Source: Streptomyces sp. NBC_00285 (lineage in GTDB: Bacteria; Actinomycetota; Actinomycetes; Streptomycetales; Streptomycetaceae). Taken from it: a stretch of DNA of 64,000 nt. The position numbers and the translations under genes were made by a program. Below are positions 16,413 to 24,214 of the stretch, piece after piece. The stretch covers positions 8,618,001 through 8,682,000 of the forward strand of contig NZ_CP108055.1 in NCBI RefSeq assembly GCF_036174265.1, given 5' to 3'. Numbering within the stretch: position 1 is the stretch's first letter; every line of letters starts with the position of its first letter. Below the pieces are notes generated by a model. The model was not told the DNA's origin. It was given only the letters and a program-made list of their open reading frames with translations, and ran no database searches.

Positions 16413-17107
16413 ACCGAGTGGGATTGGGCCTCGCGATAGGGGCCGGGTACGTCCTCGGACGTACGAAGAAACTGAAACTGGCATTCGCCGTCGGCACCGT
16501 GGTCGCCGGCAAGAAGATGAACCTGACCCCTCGGGCGCTCGCGGACCTGGTGACCCAGCAACTGCTGAAGAACCCGCAGTTCAAGGAGATCGGGGACACG
16601 CTGCGCCAGGACTTGCGCGGTGTGGGCAAGGCGGCCTCCGGTGCGATGGTGGAGCGGCAGATCAACGCCGTAGCCGACCGTCTGCACGGCCGTACCGCCC
16701 AGGTCCGCGACCAGCTGTCCGGTGTGACGCCGGACCTCGGCTTCGAGGACGAGGACGAGGAGACCGAGGACGAGGAGAGCCGGGCGTACGACGACTCGGA
16801 GGCGGAGGCCGACGAGAGGGACGAGGCCGCCGAGGCCGACGAAGGCGAAGTTGACGACGAGGACGACGAGGAACCCCAGCCGCGCCGCCGCAGGCCCGAG
16901 GACAGGGCCGCGGGCGGGGTGAAGAAGGCCGCCAAGAAGGCGCCGGCGAAGAAGACGGCCGAGAACAAGCCCCCCGCCAAGCGGGCCCCGGCCAAGAAGA
17001 CGGCGGCGAAGACCGCGGCCAAGAAGTCGGCCGCCAGGAAGTCGACCGCGGCCGGGGGCGGCGCCCGCGGTGCCCGGACCCGACTGCCGAAGGGAGGCGG
17101 TGAGTGA
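16409..17107 (+). CDS. gvpY: Gas vesicle cluster protein GvpY with histone-like tail
   Basis: The protein has 232 residues. Residues 1-110 form the conserved domain, opening NRVGLGLAIGAGYVLGRTKKLKLAFAVG, which could associate with membrane or vesicle. Residues about 112-152 are almost purely Asp/Glu. From about 165 to the end the chain is made of KKAAKKAPAKK-like repeats resembling histone H1. It belongs to the actinomycete-specific part of the cluster, and its role is unknown. The opposite charge of its tail and the acidic tail of GvpZ suggests the two bind each other. It overlaps both gvpG and gvpZ. Confidence 0.75.
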   Translation: MNRVGLGLAIGAGYVLGRTKKLKLAFAVGTVVAGKKMNLTPRALADLVTQQLLKNPQFKEIGDTLRQDLRGVGKAASGAMVERQINAVADRLHGRTAQVRDQLSGVTPDLGFEDEDEETEDEESRAYDDSEAEADERDEAAEADEGEVDDEDDEEPQPRRRRPEDRAAGGVKKAAKKAPAKKTAENKPPAKRAPAKKTAAKTAAKKSAARKSTAAGGGARGARTRLPKGGGE

Positions 17108-18237
17108 TGACCGAGACCCTCGGAGCAGCGAAGAACGTCACCGACAAGGCGAAGAAGAACCCGGTCACGGACGTGGTCCACAGCGAGGCCGCCGACCGGC
17201 TCAAGGGCGAGGTGCAGGACTACCTCTCCGCGCAGGTCCAGCGGATGCTGGTGGGTGTCGGCCACAAGCTGGGCGAGACCACCGGCAAGCTGAACGACAT
17301 CGCCGAGGGCAACAGCCCCGGCTTCGGCAAACTCGCCCTGGACGGCGGCCGCAAGCTCGCCGAGGGCAAGGGTCCCGTGCGCAGCGCGGTCGAACTCGGC
17401 GTCTCGCACGCCAAGGACAAGGTGGTCGGCGCCTTCAAGAACCTCGGCGGCGGCAAGGGCAAGCGCAAGGGCGGCGCGGGCCAGAAGCCCACGGTGATCA
17501 TCGAGTTCATCGATGTCGGCGTGGATCTGCGCACGGCCTACAACCAGTGGACGCAGTACCAGGACTTCTCCACCTTCGCGAAGGGCGTCAAGAGCGCGAA
17601 CCGCGCCGACGACACCCACACCGACTGGCAGATGAAGATCTTCTGGTCCAACCGCAGCTGGAAGGCCACCACCACCGACCAGATCCCCGACGACCGGATC
17701 CACTGGACGTCGGAGGGCGCCAAGGGCACCACCAAGGGTGTCGTCTCCTTCCACCGCCTCGCCGACAACCTCACCCGGGTCCTGCTGGTGATCGAGTACT
17801 ACCCCAAGGGCCTGTTCGAGAAGACCGGCAACATCTGGCGCGCCCAGGGCCGCCGGGCCCGCCTCGACCTCAAGCACTTCGCCCGCTTCATCACACTCAA
17901 GGGCGAGGCGGAGGACGGCTGGCGCGGCGAGATCCGCGACGGCGAGGTCGTCAAGAGCCACGAGGACGCGGTGGCGGAGGAAGAGGAAGAGAACGCAGAG
18001 GGCGCCGAGGAGACAGAGGAAGAAGAGGAACAGGAAGGCCCGTACGCCGAGGACGAGACCGAGGACGAGCCGGAGGAAGAGGGCGAGCCCGAGGACGAGT
18101 ACGAGGAGTACGACGAGGAGGAGCCCGAGGGCGAGGAGGAGCCCGAGGCGGTCGCCGAGGACGAAGAGGCGGCCGACGAAGAGGTGCCCGAGGAAGAAGA
18201 GGACTACGAGTACGCCGAGGGCGGGAGCCGACGATGA
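17104..18237 (+). CDS. gvpZ: Gas vesicle cluster protein GvpZ (SRPBCC/START-like domain, acidic tail)
   Basis: The GTG at 17104 gives 377 residues; the adjacent ATG at 17107 is an equally good start, both behind GGGAGG. Residues 1-125 are helical and basic. About 130-275 form a SRPBCC/coenzyme-Q-binding-like domain (IIEFIDVGVDLRTAYNQWTQYQDFSTFAKGVKS ... DRIHWTSEGAKGTTKGVVSFHRLADNLTRVLLVIEYYPKGLFEKTGN). The last 90 residues are nearly all Glu/Asp with Tyr. SRPBCC domains bind hydrophobic molecules, so it could coat or line the vesicle or deliver GvpA. The product is placed by position in the cluster. Confidence 0.75.
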   Translation: MMTETLGAAKNVTDKAKKNPVTDVVHSEAADRLKGEVQDYLSAQVQRMLVGVGHKLGETTGKLNDIAEGNSPGFGKLALDGGRKLAEGKGPVRSAVELGVSHAKDKVVGAFKNLGGGKGKRKGGAGQKPTVIIEFIDVGVDLRTAYNQWTQYQDFSTFAKGVKSANRADDTHTDWQMKIFWSNRSWKATTTDQIPDDRIHWTSEGAKGTTKGVVSFHRLADNLTRVLLVIEYYPKGLFEKTGNIWRAQGRRARLDLKHFARFITLKGEAEDGWRGEIRDGEVVKSHEDAVAEEEEENAEGAEETEEEEEQEGPYAEDETEDEPEEEGEPEDEYEEYDEEEPEGEEEPEAVAEDEEAADEEVPEEEEDYEYAEGGSRR

Positions 18238-18569
18238 GCATGCCCAGCCGGCTCCCGGATCCCTACGGTCAGGGAAGCGGCGCCAACCTGGCCGACATCC
18301 TGGAGCGCGTGCTGGACAAGGGCATCGTGATCGCGGGTGACATCCGCATCAACCTGCTCGACATCGAGCTGCTCACCATCAAACTGCGGCTGATCGTCGC
18401 CTCGGTCGACAAGGCCAAGGAGATGGGGATCGACTGGTGGGAGGACGACCCGGCGTTGTCCACCCGGGCCCGCCGTGACGAACTCACCCGGGAGAACACC
18501 GAGTTGCGCGAGCGGCTGGCGCGTCTCGAACAGCTGGAGCCTGCCCGGGGCGAGGAGGAGGCGTCATGA
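18234..18569 (+). CDS. gvpJ: Gas vesicle protein GvpJ (GvpA paralogue)
   Basis: The ATG overlaps the gvpZ stop (ATGA) and gives 111 residues. LADILERVLDKGIVIAGDIRINLLDIELLTIKLRLIVASVDKAKEMGIDWW is the GvpA/J fold, with the GvpJ-specific continuation EMGIDWWEDDP and a C-terminal coiled coil (ENTELRERLARLEQLE). GvpJ is a minor wall protein thought to help form the conical ends or nucleate the vesicle. Confidence 0.92.
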   Translation: MSMPSRLPDPYGQGSGANLADILERVLDKGIVIAGDIRINLLDIELLTIKLRLIVASVDKAKEMGIDWWEDDPALSTRARRDELTRENTELRERLARLEQLEPARGEEEAS

Positions 18570-19324
18570 CCGGACTGCGGTACGTCTACGCCGTCTGCCG
18601 TCCCTTCGGCACCCCGCTGCAGGCCCAGCTGGCCGGGGACCCGCCCCGGCTGCTGCACCACCGCGGTCTGGTCGCCGTGGTCAGCCATGTGCCGGAGCAG
18701 GACTTCGCCGAGGAGCCGCTCCGCAGCCATCTGGAGGACCTGGACTGGCTGACCACGACGGTACGCGCGCACCAGAGCGTGATCGACGCGCTCACCGTCG
18801 TCACCACCCCGCTGCCGTTGCGCCTCGGCACCGTCTTCCGCGACGACAGCGGGGTCCGCGTGATGCTCGAAGAACGCGAGGACGGGTTCCTGCGCACCCT
18901 CGACCGGCTCCAGGACCGGGTGGAGTGGGGCGTCAAGGTGTACGCCGAGACGCCGGCTCCGGCAGCTGAGGAGCCCGAGGAGAAACCGGCCAAGGCGGCA
19001 TCGGGCCGGGACTATCTGCGCCGTCGGCGCTCGCAGGTGCGCTCGCACGAGGATCTGTGGCAGCAGGCGGAGGCATTCGCGACCGGGCTGCACGAAACGC
19101 TGTCCGCGTACGCCGAGGACACACGACTGCACGGTCCGCAGAACCCCACGCTTTCCGGGGCGTCCGGGCGGAACGTACTGAACGCCGCCTATCTCGTGCC
19201 GCGCGGTGATTCCGAGGAATTCGTGGAAATGGTGGACCGGACGAAGGACGAGGTCCCGGGAATGCGGGTGGAACTCACCGGTCCCTGGGCGGCGTATTCC
19301 TTCGCGGGGGAGGAACAGGCGTGA
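18566..19324 (+). CDS. gvpL: Gas vesicle protein GvpL (GvpF/L family)
   Basis: The protein has 252 residues starting TGLRYVYAVCRPFG and overlapping gvpJ by four bases. It shares with GvpF the RAHQSVIDALTVVTTPLPLRLGTVFRDD motif and the second-half NVLNAAYLVPRGDSEEFVEMVDR and GPWAAYSFA motifs. An inserted acidic/basic linker (about residues 130-150) separates the two domains. GvpL is proposed to act as a platform for other accessory proteins during assembly. Confidence 0.9.
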   Translation: MTGLRYVYAVCRPFGTPLQAQLAGDPPRLLHHRGLVAVVSHVPEQDFAEEPLRSHLEDLDWLTTTVRAHQSVIDALTVVTTPLPLRLGTVFRDDSGVRVMLEEREDGFLRTLDRLQDRVEWGVKVYAETPAPAAEEPEEKPAKAASGRDYLRRRRSQVRSHEDLWQQAEAFATGLHETLSAYAEDTRLHGPQNPTLSGASGRNVLNAAYLVPRGDSEEFVEMVDRTKDEVPGMRVELTGPWAAYSFAGEEQA

Positions 19325-19509
19325 CCGTCATAGAACGCCGTGAGGTGGCCCTGGTCGACCTGCTCGACCGGCTGCTGGCCGGCGGGGTCGTCATCACGGG
19401 GGACATCACCCTGCGTATCGCGGACGTCGACCTCGTGCGCATCGACCTGAACGCGCTGATCAGCTCGGTCAACGCTCAAGTGCCCTCGCCGTGGGAGGAG
19501 TTGCTGTGA
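19321..19509 (+). CDS. gvpS: Gas vesicle protein GvpS (short GvpA/J-type)
   Basis: The protein has 62 residues from GTG at 19321, overlapping gvpL. ALVDLLDRLLAGGVVITGDITLRIADVDLVRIDLNALISSVNAQ is the minimal GvpA/J core with no tails. It is the third paralogue of this fold in the operon (with gvpA and gvpJ) and probably a minor wall component. Confidence 0.88.
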   Translation: MTVIERREVALVDLLDRLLAGGVVITGDITLRIADVDLVRIDLNALISSVNAQVPSPWEELL

Positions 19510-19790
19510 CTGCCCGACGCAACCGACTGGACCTCGAACCCGACACGGTCGAGCGCGACCTGGTCAAGCTCGTCCTGACCGTCGTGGAGCTGCTGCGCCA
19601 GCTCATGGAACGCCAGGCGCTGCGGCGCTTCGACTCGGGCGACCTGAGCGAGGAGCAGGAGGAGCGCATCGGGCTCACTCTGATGCTGCTCGACGACCGC
19701 ATGGCCGAGCTGCGCGATCGCTACGGACTGCGGCCCGAGGACCTCAATCTGGACCTCGGGCCGCTGGGACCGCTGCTTCCCCGGGAATGA
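19506..19790 (+). CDS. gvpK: Gas vesicle protein GvpK
   Basis: The GTG at 19506 overlaps the gvpS stop and gives 94 residues: LDLEPDTVERDLVKLVLTVVELLRQLMERQALRRFDSGDLSEEQEERIGLTLMLLDDRMAELRDRYGL. This is the GvpK signature. It is a conserved accessory protein in gas-vesicle clusters and the last gene of the operon. No strong hairpin follows it; only a short GTCGACGGC direct repeat lies at 19802-19820. Confidence 0.9.
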   Translation: MTARRNRLDLEPDTVERDLVKLVLTVVELLRQLMERQALRRFDSGDLSEEQEERIGLTLMLLDDRMAELRDRYGLRPEDLNLDLGPLGPLLPRE

Positions 19791-19843
19791 GCCGGAACGG
19801 TGTCGACGGCGTCGACGGTGTCAGGACCGATTCCCGGGAGTCC

Positions 19844-20014
19844 TCACCACCTGTACCAGCGGCCCCTGCCTCCGCCCGCTGTCGTGCCGCGCATCAGGAA
19901 CCCCAAGAGCCATAGCACCAGCACGGCCAGTGCGATCCACCAGAGAATCTTCACTGCGAATCCGGCACCGAAAAGAACCAGTGCCAGAAGCAGTACCAGC
20001 AGAATGGCAACCAT
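19844..20014 (-). CDS. 56-residue hydrophobic membrane protein
   Basis: An ATG at 20014 behind a near-perfect AGGAGGT encodes MVAILLVLLLALVLFGAGFA, a second hydrophobic stretch KILWWIALAVLVLWLLGFL, and a Gly/Arg tail ending GRWYRW. It is a two-helix (or one long helix) membrane protein of a kind common in Streptomyces and usually annotated only as hydrophobic protein. The GC-poor codon choices (ATT, CTT, TTC, GGT) differ from its neighbours. The 3' end lies convergent to gvpK. Confidence 0.7.
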   Translation of the reverse strand: MVAILLVLLLALVLFGAGFAVKILWWIALAVLVLWLLGFLMRGTTAGGGRGRWYRW

Positions 20015-20056
20015 AATGTGAACCTCCTGCTGGTCGGGTATCCCGAAAAGGGAGAA

Positions 20057-20890
20057 TCAGCCGTCCTTTCGGCACAGAATCTCCCCGTGCAGCACACAGA
20101 ACCAGCCGTCCTCCCGCTTTCCCCATTCCCGCCAGGCGTCCGACACGGCCGCCAGCTGCGCCGCGGTGGCGTGGCCGCCCTCGGTGGCCCGCCCGGCGTA
20201 CGCCGACTCCAGGGTGCGGTCCGCCCACAGCCCGCTCCACCACTCACGTTCCGCGGCGGTGGAGTAGGTCCAGGTGCCGGAACTCGCCGTGATGTCGGTG
20301 AGGCCCGCCCGCAGCGCCCAGGACTTCAGCCGGCGCCCGGCGTCGGGCTCGCCCCCGTTGGCCCGCGCCACCCGCTGGTACAGATCCAGCCAGTCGTCCA
20401 GCCCCTCGGACGCCGGATACCAGGTCATGGCCGCGTAGTCCGACTCGCGTACGGCGATGTACCCGCCCCTTTTGGTGACCCTCTTCATCTCGCGCAGCGC
20501 CTGCACCGGGTCCCCGACGTGCTGGAGGACCTGATGGGCGTGGACCACGCAGAAGGTGTCGTCGGGGAAGTCCAGGGCGTGCACGTCCGCGACCGCGAAG
20601 TCGACGTTCGTCAGACCGCGCTCGGCGGCCGTGGCCCGCGCCTGCTCCAGGATGCCCGGCGCCCGGTCGACCGCCGTGACGTGTCCGTCCGGGACCAGCG
20701 CGGCGAGGTCGGCGGTGATGGTGCCCGGTCCGCAGCCGATGTCCAGGATCTTCATGTGGGGCTTCAGCGAACCGAGCAGGTAGGCCGCCGAGTTGGCGGC
20801 GGTGCGCCAGGTGTGCGAACGGAGCACGGACTCGTGGTGCCCGTGTGTGTAGACGGCGGTCTCCTGCGGCTTCCCCTGCGATGTCGGCAT
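20057..20890 (-). CDS. Class I SAM-dependent methyltransferase (UbiE-like)
   Basis: The protein has 277 residues from an ATG behind GGGGAGG. Motif I is ILDIGCGPGTITADL, post-I is VTAVDRAPGILEQAR, and later motifs read FAVADVHALDFPD and HAHQVLQHVGDPVQALREMKRVTKRGGYIAVRESDY. This is the UbiE/COQ5-like class with a metabolite rather than nucleic-acid substrate. It stands alone on the minus strand. A nested inverted repeat (20908-20949) sits just before its start. Confidence 0.88.
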   Translation of the reverse strand: MPTSQGKPQETAVYTHGHHESVLRSHTWRTAANSAAYLLGSLKPHMKILDIGCGPGTITADLAALVPDGHVTAVDRAPGILEQARATAAERGLTNVDFAVADVHALDFPDDTFCVVHAHQVLQHVGDPVQALREMKRVTKRGGYIAVRESDYAAMTWYPASEGLDDWLDLYQRVARANGGEPDAGRRLKSWALRAGLTDITASSGTWTYSTAAEREWWSGLWADRTLESAYAGRATEGGHATAAQLAAVSDAWREWGKREDGWFCVLHGEILCRKDG

Positions 20891-20907
20891 GGCCGGCCTC
20901 CCCTTCT

Positions 20908-20949
20908 CGACATGTCCGTCGGTACGCAGAACCGTACGCGCGCATGTCG
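20908..20949. promoter_or_regulatory. Nested inverted repeats upstream of the methyltransferase
   Basis: CGACATG (20908-20914) pairs with CATGTCG (20943-20949), and inside them GTACG (20922-20926) pairs with CGTAC (20933-20937). The centre of both dyads coincides, 40 bases upstream of the ATG at 20890. This is a plausible operator or leader hairpin. Confidence 0.45.
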
Positions 20950-20990
20950 GATGGTGAGACCCCCGTATTGCGATGTGGACTGACGGGTGA

Positions 20991-22484
20991 TCAGCTCCCG
21001 GGCAGTGGGCGGTACACCGTGAGCGCCTCGGGCAGCTTCTCCAGCGTCACCTCGCCCTCCACGTCGGTCACCTCACCGTCGTAGGCGAGGAGCGTGCCCG
21101 GCGCGACCCCCGTCAGGTGGAGGCGTCCCACCTGGACCGCGGCGTGGACGGGGGACCGGGTCAGCGGGCCCGCGAGTGCGGCGGCGAGCAGGCGCAGGGC
21201 GGGCCGGCGGCCGCCGTGCACGACCCGCACGTCGAGCCGGCCGTCCGCGAGATCGGTGCGGCGGCCGGGGGTGAGGCCCAGCCGGTGGTAGGTGCCGTTG
21301 CCGACGAACAGCAGCCACAGCGGCCTGCTCCGGCCGCCGAACCCGGCCTCCAGCGGATGCCGGTCGGCCCGCAGGACGCGCAGCGCCCCGAGGACCCCGG
21401 CCGGCCAGCCGCCGATCCGGCCCGACCAGCGCTCACGCTCACGCACCAGCTCCGGGTACACGCCCAGACTGCACGCGTTGACGAAGACGCCCTCACGGTC
21501 CCCGCAGCTGAACCGGCCCGCGTCCACGCGCACGGCCTCGCCCCGCCGGACGGCCCGGGTCAGATCCCGCGACCCCTCCACACCGAGGTCGTGGGCGAAG
21601 TGGTTCAGGGTGCCGCCGGGCAGCACGGCCAGCGGCACGTCGTGACGCAGGGCGATCTCGGCCGCCGCGTTGACCGTGCCGTCGCCGCCGCACACCCCGA
21701 GCACCGTGGCCCGGGCCGCCGCCTTCTCCAGCTCGGCCCGGACAAGAGCCGGTTCGCACTCGACGATCTCGGCCAGCGGCAGCCCGTCGTGCAGGGCACG
21801 CACCCGGTCCGCGGTGCCCGAGGCGGTGTTCGCCACCATGATCAGGCCCTCGCCGTCCGGCAGTGCCGGCACCTCCGCATACGGCCGGGCCTGCGGCACG
21901 ACCTGGGCGCGCGTCGGCACCAGGCCCCGTACCGCGAACGCGGCACCCGCACCGAGGGCGGCGCCCGCCAGGACGTCGCTCGGGAAGTGCACGCCCGTGT
22001 AGACCCGGGACAGCGCCACCGACCAGGCGACCGGGGCCACGACGGCGCCCCACGCCGGGGACTCCAGCGCCACGCCGGTCGCGAAGGCCGCCGCCGACGC
22101 GGCGTGGCCGGAGGGGAACGAGGTCGTGATCGGCTGCCGCTTCAGCTGCCGGACGCGGGGGACCGGGTCCAGGACGGGACGTGTGCGGCGTACCGAGCGC
22201 TTGCCGAGGGTGTTGATGGTCGCGGAGGCCAGGGTCAGCGAGGCGAGGCCCCGGGCGGCGGCCCGGCGGGCCCGCGGGGTACGGCTCGCGGCCAGCGCGG
22301 CGGCGGTGGCGAACCACAGGACACCGTGGTTCGCACTGCGGCTCAGGCGGGGCAGGACGCGTTCGGCGGCCGGCCAGTCGCTGCGTGCCGCGAACGCGAA
22401 CAGACGGTGGTCCAGCGCCGGCAGGCGGTCGCGCAGAAAACGGGGGCCGGGTTTCAGGACGATGCGGTCGACGTCTGGGCTCAT
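20991..22484 (-). CDS. PAP2 phosphatase / diacylglycerol-kinase fusion protein
   Basis: I start at the ATG at 22484 (497 residues). The N-terminal half is a PAP2 lipid phosphatase with KRSVRRTRP, SFPSGHAAS and SRVYTGVHFPSDVL and several membrane helices. The C-terminal half (from about residue 215) is a diacylglycerol/sphingosine kinase-type domain with VCGGDGTVNAAAE and LAVLPGGTLNHFAHDLG. Such fusions are common in actinomycetes and probably remodel lipid phosphates or polyprenyl phosphates, pairing removal and addition of phosphate. The ABC-F gene is divergent, 86 bases away. A GGGTAC box lies just before the start, without a fitting -35. Confidence 0.9.
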   Translation of the reverse strand: MSPDVDRIVLKPGPRFLRDRLPALDHRLFAFAARSDWPAAERVLPRLSRSANHGVLWFATAAALAASRTPRARRAAARGLASLTLASATINTLGKRSVRRTRPVLDPVPRVRQLKRQPITTSFPSGHAASAAAFATGVALESPAWGAVVAPVAWSVALSRVYTGVHFPSDVLAGAALGAGAAFAVRGLVPTRAQVVPQARPYAEVPALPDGEGLIMVANTASGTADRVRALHDGLPLAEIVECEPALVRAELEKAAARATVLGVCGGDGTVNAAAEIALRHDVPLAVLPGGTLNHFAHDLGVEGSRDLTRAVRRGEAVRVDAGRFSCGDREGVFVNACSLGVYPELVRERERWSGRIGGWPAGVLGALRVLRADRHPLEAGFGGRSRPLWLLFVGNGTYHRLGLTPGRRTDLADGRLDVRVVHGGRRPALRLLAAALAGPLTRSPVHAAVQVGRLHLTGVAPGTLLAYDGEVTDVEGEVTLEKLPEALTVYRPLPGS

Positions 22485-22570
22485 GAGGTACCGGGTACCC
22501 GCACGGGCCGGCTTCCTGTCCCTGATAAGGGTTTGCCCATCGCCACAGGTGACCCGCACAATGCGGCCTC

Positions 22571-24190
22571 ATGGGACATCTGGAAGCCGCGCACCTCGAG
22601 TACTACCTCCCCGACGGCAGGGCGCTGCTCGGTGATGTGTCCTTCCGGGTGGGCGAAGGGGCCGTCATGGCCCTCGTCGGACCCAACGGTGCGGGCAAGA
22701 CGACCCTGCTGCGGCTGATCTCCGGAGAGCTGAAACCGCACGGCGGAACGGTCACGGTGAGCGGCGGCCTGGGCGTGATGCGCCAGTTCGTGGGGTCCGT
22801 ACGGGACGAGACGACCGTACGGGATCTGCTCGTGTCGGTCGCGCCGTCCCGGATCCAGGACGCCGCGCGCGCCGTGGACCGGGCCGAGCACCTGATCATG
22901 ACCGTCGACGACGAGGCCGCCCAGCTGACGTACGCGCAGGCACTCTCCGACTGGGCCGAGGTGCGCGGATACGAGTCCGAGACGCTGTGGGACATGTGCA
23001 CCACGGCCGCGCTCGGGGTGTCGTACGAGAAGGCGCAGTTCCGGCAGGTGCGGACGCTGTCCGGCGGCGAGCAGAAGAGGCTCGTGCTGGAGGCGCTGCT
23101 GCGCGGCACGGACGAGGTGCTGCTGCTGGACGAACCGGACAACTACCTCGACGTACCCGGTAAGCGCTGGCTGGAGGAGCGGCTCAAGGAGACCCGCAAG
23201 ACGGTCCTGTTCGTCTCCCACGACCGGGAACTGCTGTCCCGCTCCGCCGAGAAGATCGTCTCGGTGGAGCCTTCCCCGGCCGGGGCGGACGCGTGGGTGC
23301 ACGGCGGCGGCTTCGCGACCTATCACGACGCCCGCCGTGAACGCTTCGCCCGTTTCGAGGAGTTGCGCCGACGCTGGGACGAGAAGCACGCCCAGCTGAA
23401 GAAGCTGGTGCTGAACCTCCGTCAGGCGGCCAGCATCAGCCACGAGTTGTCCTCCCGCTACCAGGCCGCGCAGACCCGTCTGCGCAAGTTCGAGGAGGCC
23501 GGACCGCCGCCCGAGCCGCCGCGCGATCAGGACATCAAGATGCGGATCAAGGGCGGCCGCACCGGTGTAAGGGCCGTCACCTGCAAGGGACTTGAGCTGA
23601 CCGGCCTGATGAAACCCTTCGACCTGGAGGTCTTCTACGGCGAACGCGTCGCCGTCCTCGGCTCCAACGGCTCCGGCAAGTCGCACTTCCTGCGGCTGCT
23701 GGCCGGCGGCGACGTGGCGCACACCGGGGAGTGGAAGCTCGGTGCGCGCGTGGTGCCCGGGCACTTCGCCCAGACCCACGCCCACCCCGAGCTGGAGGGG
23801 CGCACTCTCCTGGACATCCTCTGGAAGGAGCACGCCCAGGACCGGGGCGCCGCGATGTCCCGGCTGCGCCGCTACGAACTGACCGGCCAGGCCGAGCAGA
23901 GCTTCGACCGTCTCTCCGGCGGCCAGCAGGCCCGCTTCCAGATCCTCCTGCTGGAGCTGCAGGGCGTCACCGCGCTGCTTCTGGACGAGCCCACGGACAA
24001 CCTCGACCTGGAGTCCGCGGAGGCCCTCCAGGAGGGCCTGGAAGCCTTCGATGGCACAGTCCTCTCGGTCACGCACGACCGGTGGTTCGCGCGTTCCTTC
24101 GACCGCTACCTGGTCTTCGGCTCCGACGGGCGGGTGCGGGAGACGACGGAGCCGGTGTGGGACGAGCGGCGCGTGGAACGGGCCCGGTAG
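22571..24190 (+). CDS. ABC-F family ATPase
   Basis: The 539-residue protein contains two ABC domains in one chain and no membrane segment: Walker A GPNGAGKT (about 40) and GSNGSGKS (about 365), signatures LSGGEQKR and LSGGQQARF, and Walker B LLLDEPDNYLD and LLLDEPTDNLD. The charged linker between them (HDARRERFARFEELRRRWDEKHAQLKK) fits the P-site tRNA interaction motif region. ABC-F proteins bind the ribosomal E site, either resolving stalled translation or protecting against ribosome-targeting antibiotics. Nothing here tells which. Confidence 0.9.
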   Translation: MGHLEAAHLEYYLPDGRALLGDVSFRVGEGAVMALVGPNGAGKTTLLRLISGELKPHGGTVTVSGGLGVMRQFVGSVRDETTVRDLLVSVAPSRIQDAARAVDRAEHLIMTVDDEAAQLTYAQALSDWAEVRGYESETLWDMCTTAALGVSYEKAQFRQVRTLSGGEQKRLVLEALLRGTDEVLLLDEPDNYLDVPGKRWLEERLKETRKTVLFVSHDRELLSRSAEKIVSVEPSPAGADAWVHGGGFATYHDARRERFARFEELRRRWDEKHAQLKKLVLNLRQAASISHELSSRYQAAQTRLRKFEEAGPPPEPPRDQDIKMRIKGGRTGVRAVTCKGLELTGLMKPFDLEVFYGERVAVLGSNGSGKSHFLRLLAGGDVAHTGEWKLGARVVPGHFAQTHAHPELEGRTLLDILWKEHAQDRGAAMSRLRRYELTGQAEQSFDRLSGGQQARFQILLLELQGVTALLLDEPTDNLDLESAEALQEGLEAFDGTVLSVTHDRWFARSFDRYLVFGSDGRVRETTEPVWDERRVERAR

Positions 24191-24214
24191 GTCACCGGGC
24201 CCGCCCCCGGGCGG

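Noticed and set aside
17951..18241. Arg/Pro-rich minus-strand frame opposite the end of gvpZ
   Set aside because: It arises from the Glu/Asp codons of the GvpZ acidic tail read backwards. No start signal.
22485..22559. 25-residue N-terminal extension of the PAP2/lipid-kinase protein
   Set aside because: The extended start at 22559 overlaps the ABC-F promoter region and lacks a ribosome site; the ATG at 22484 gives the family-like N-terminus.
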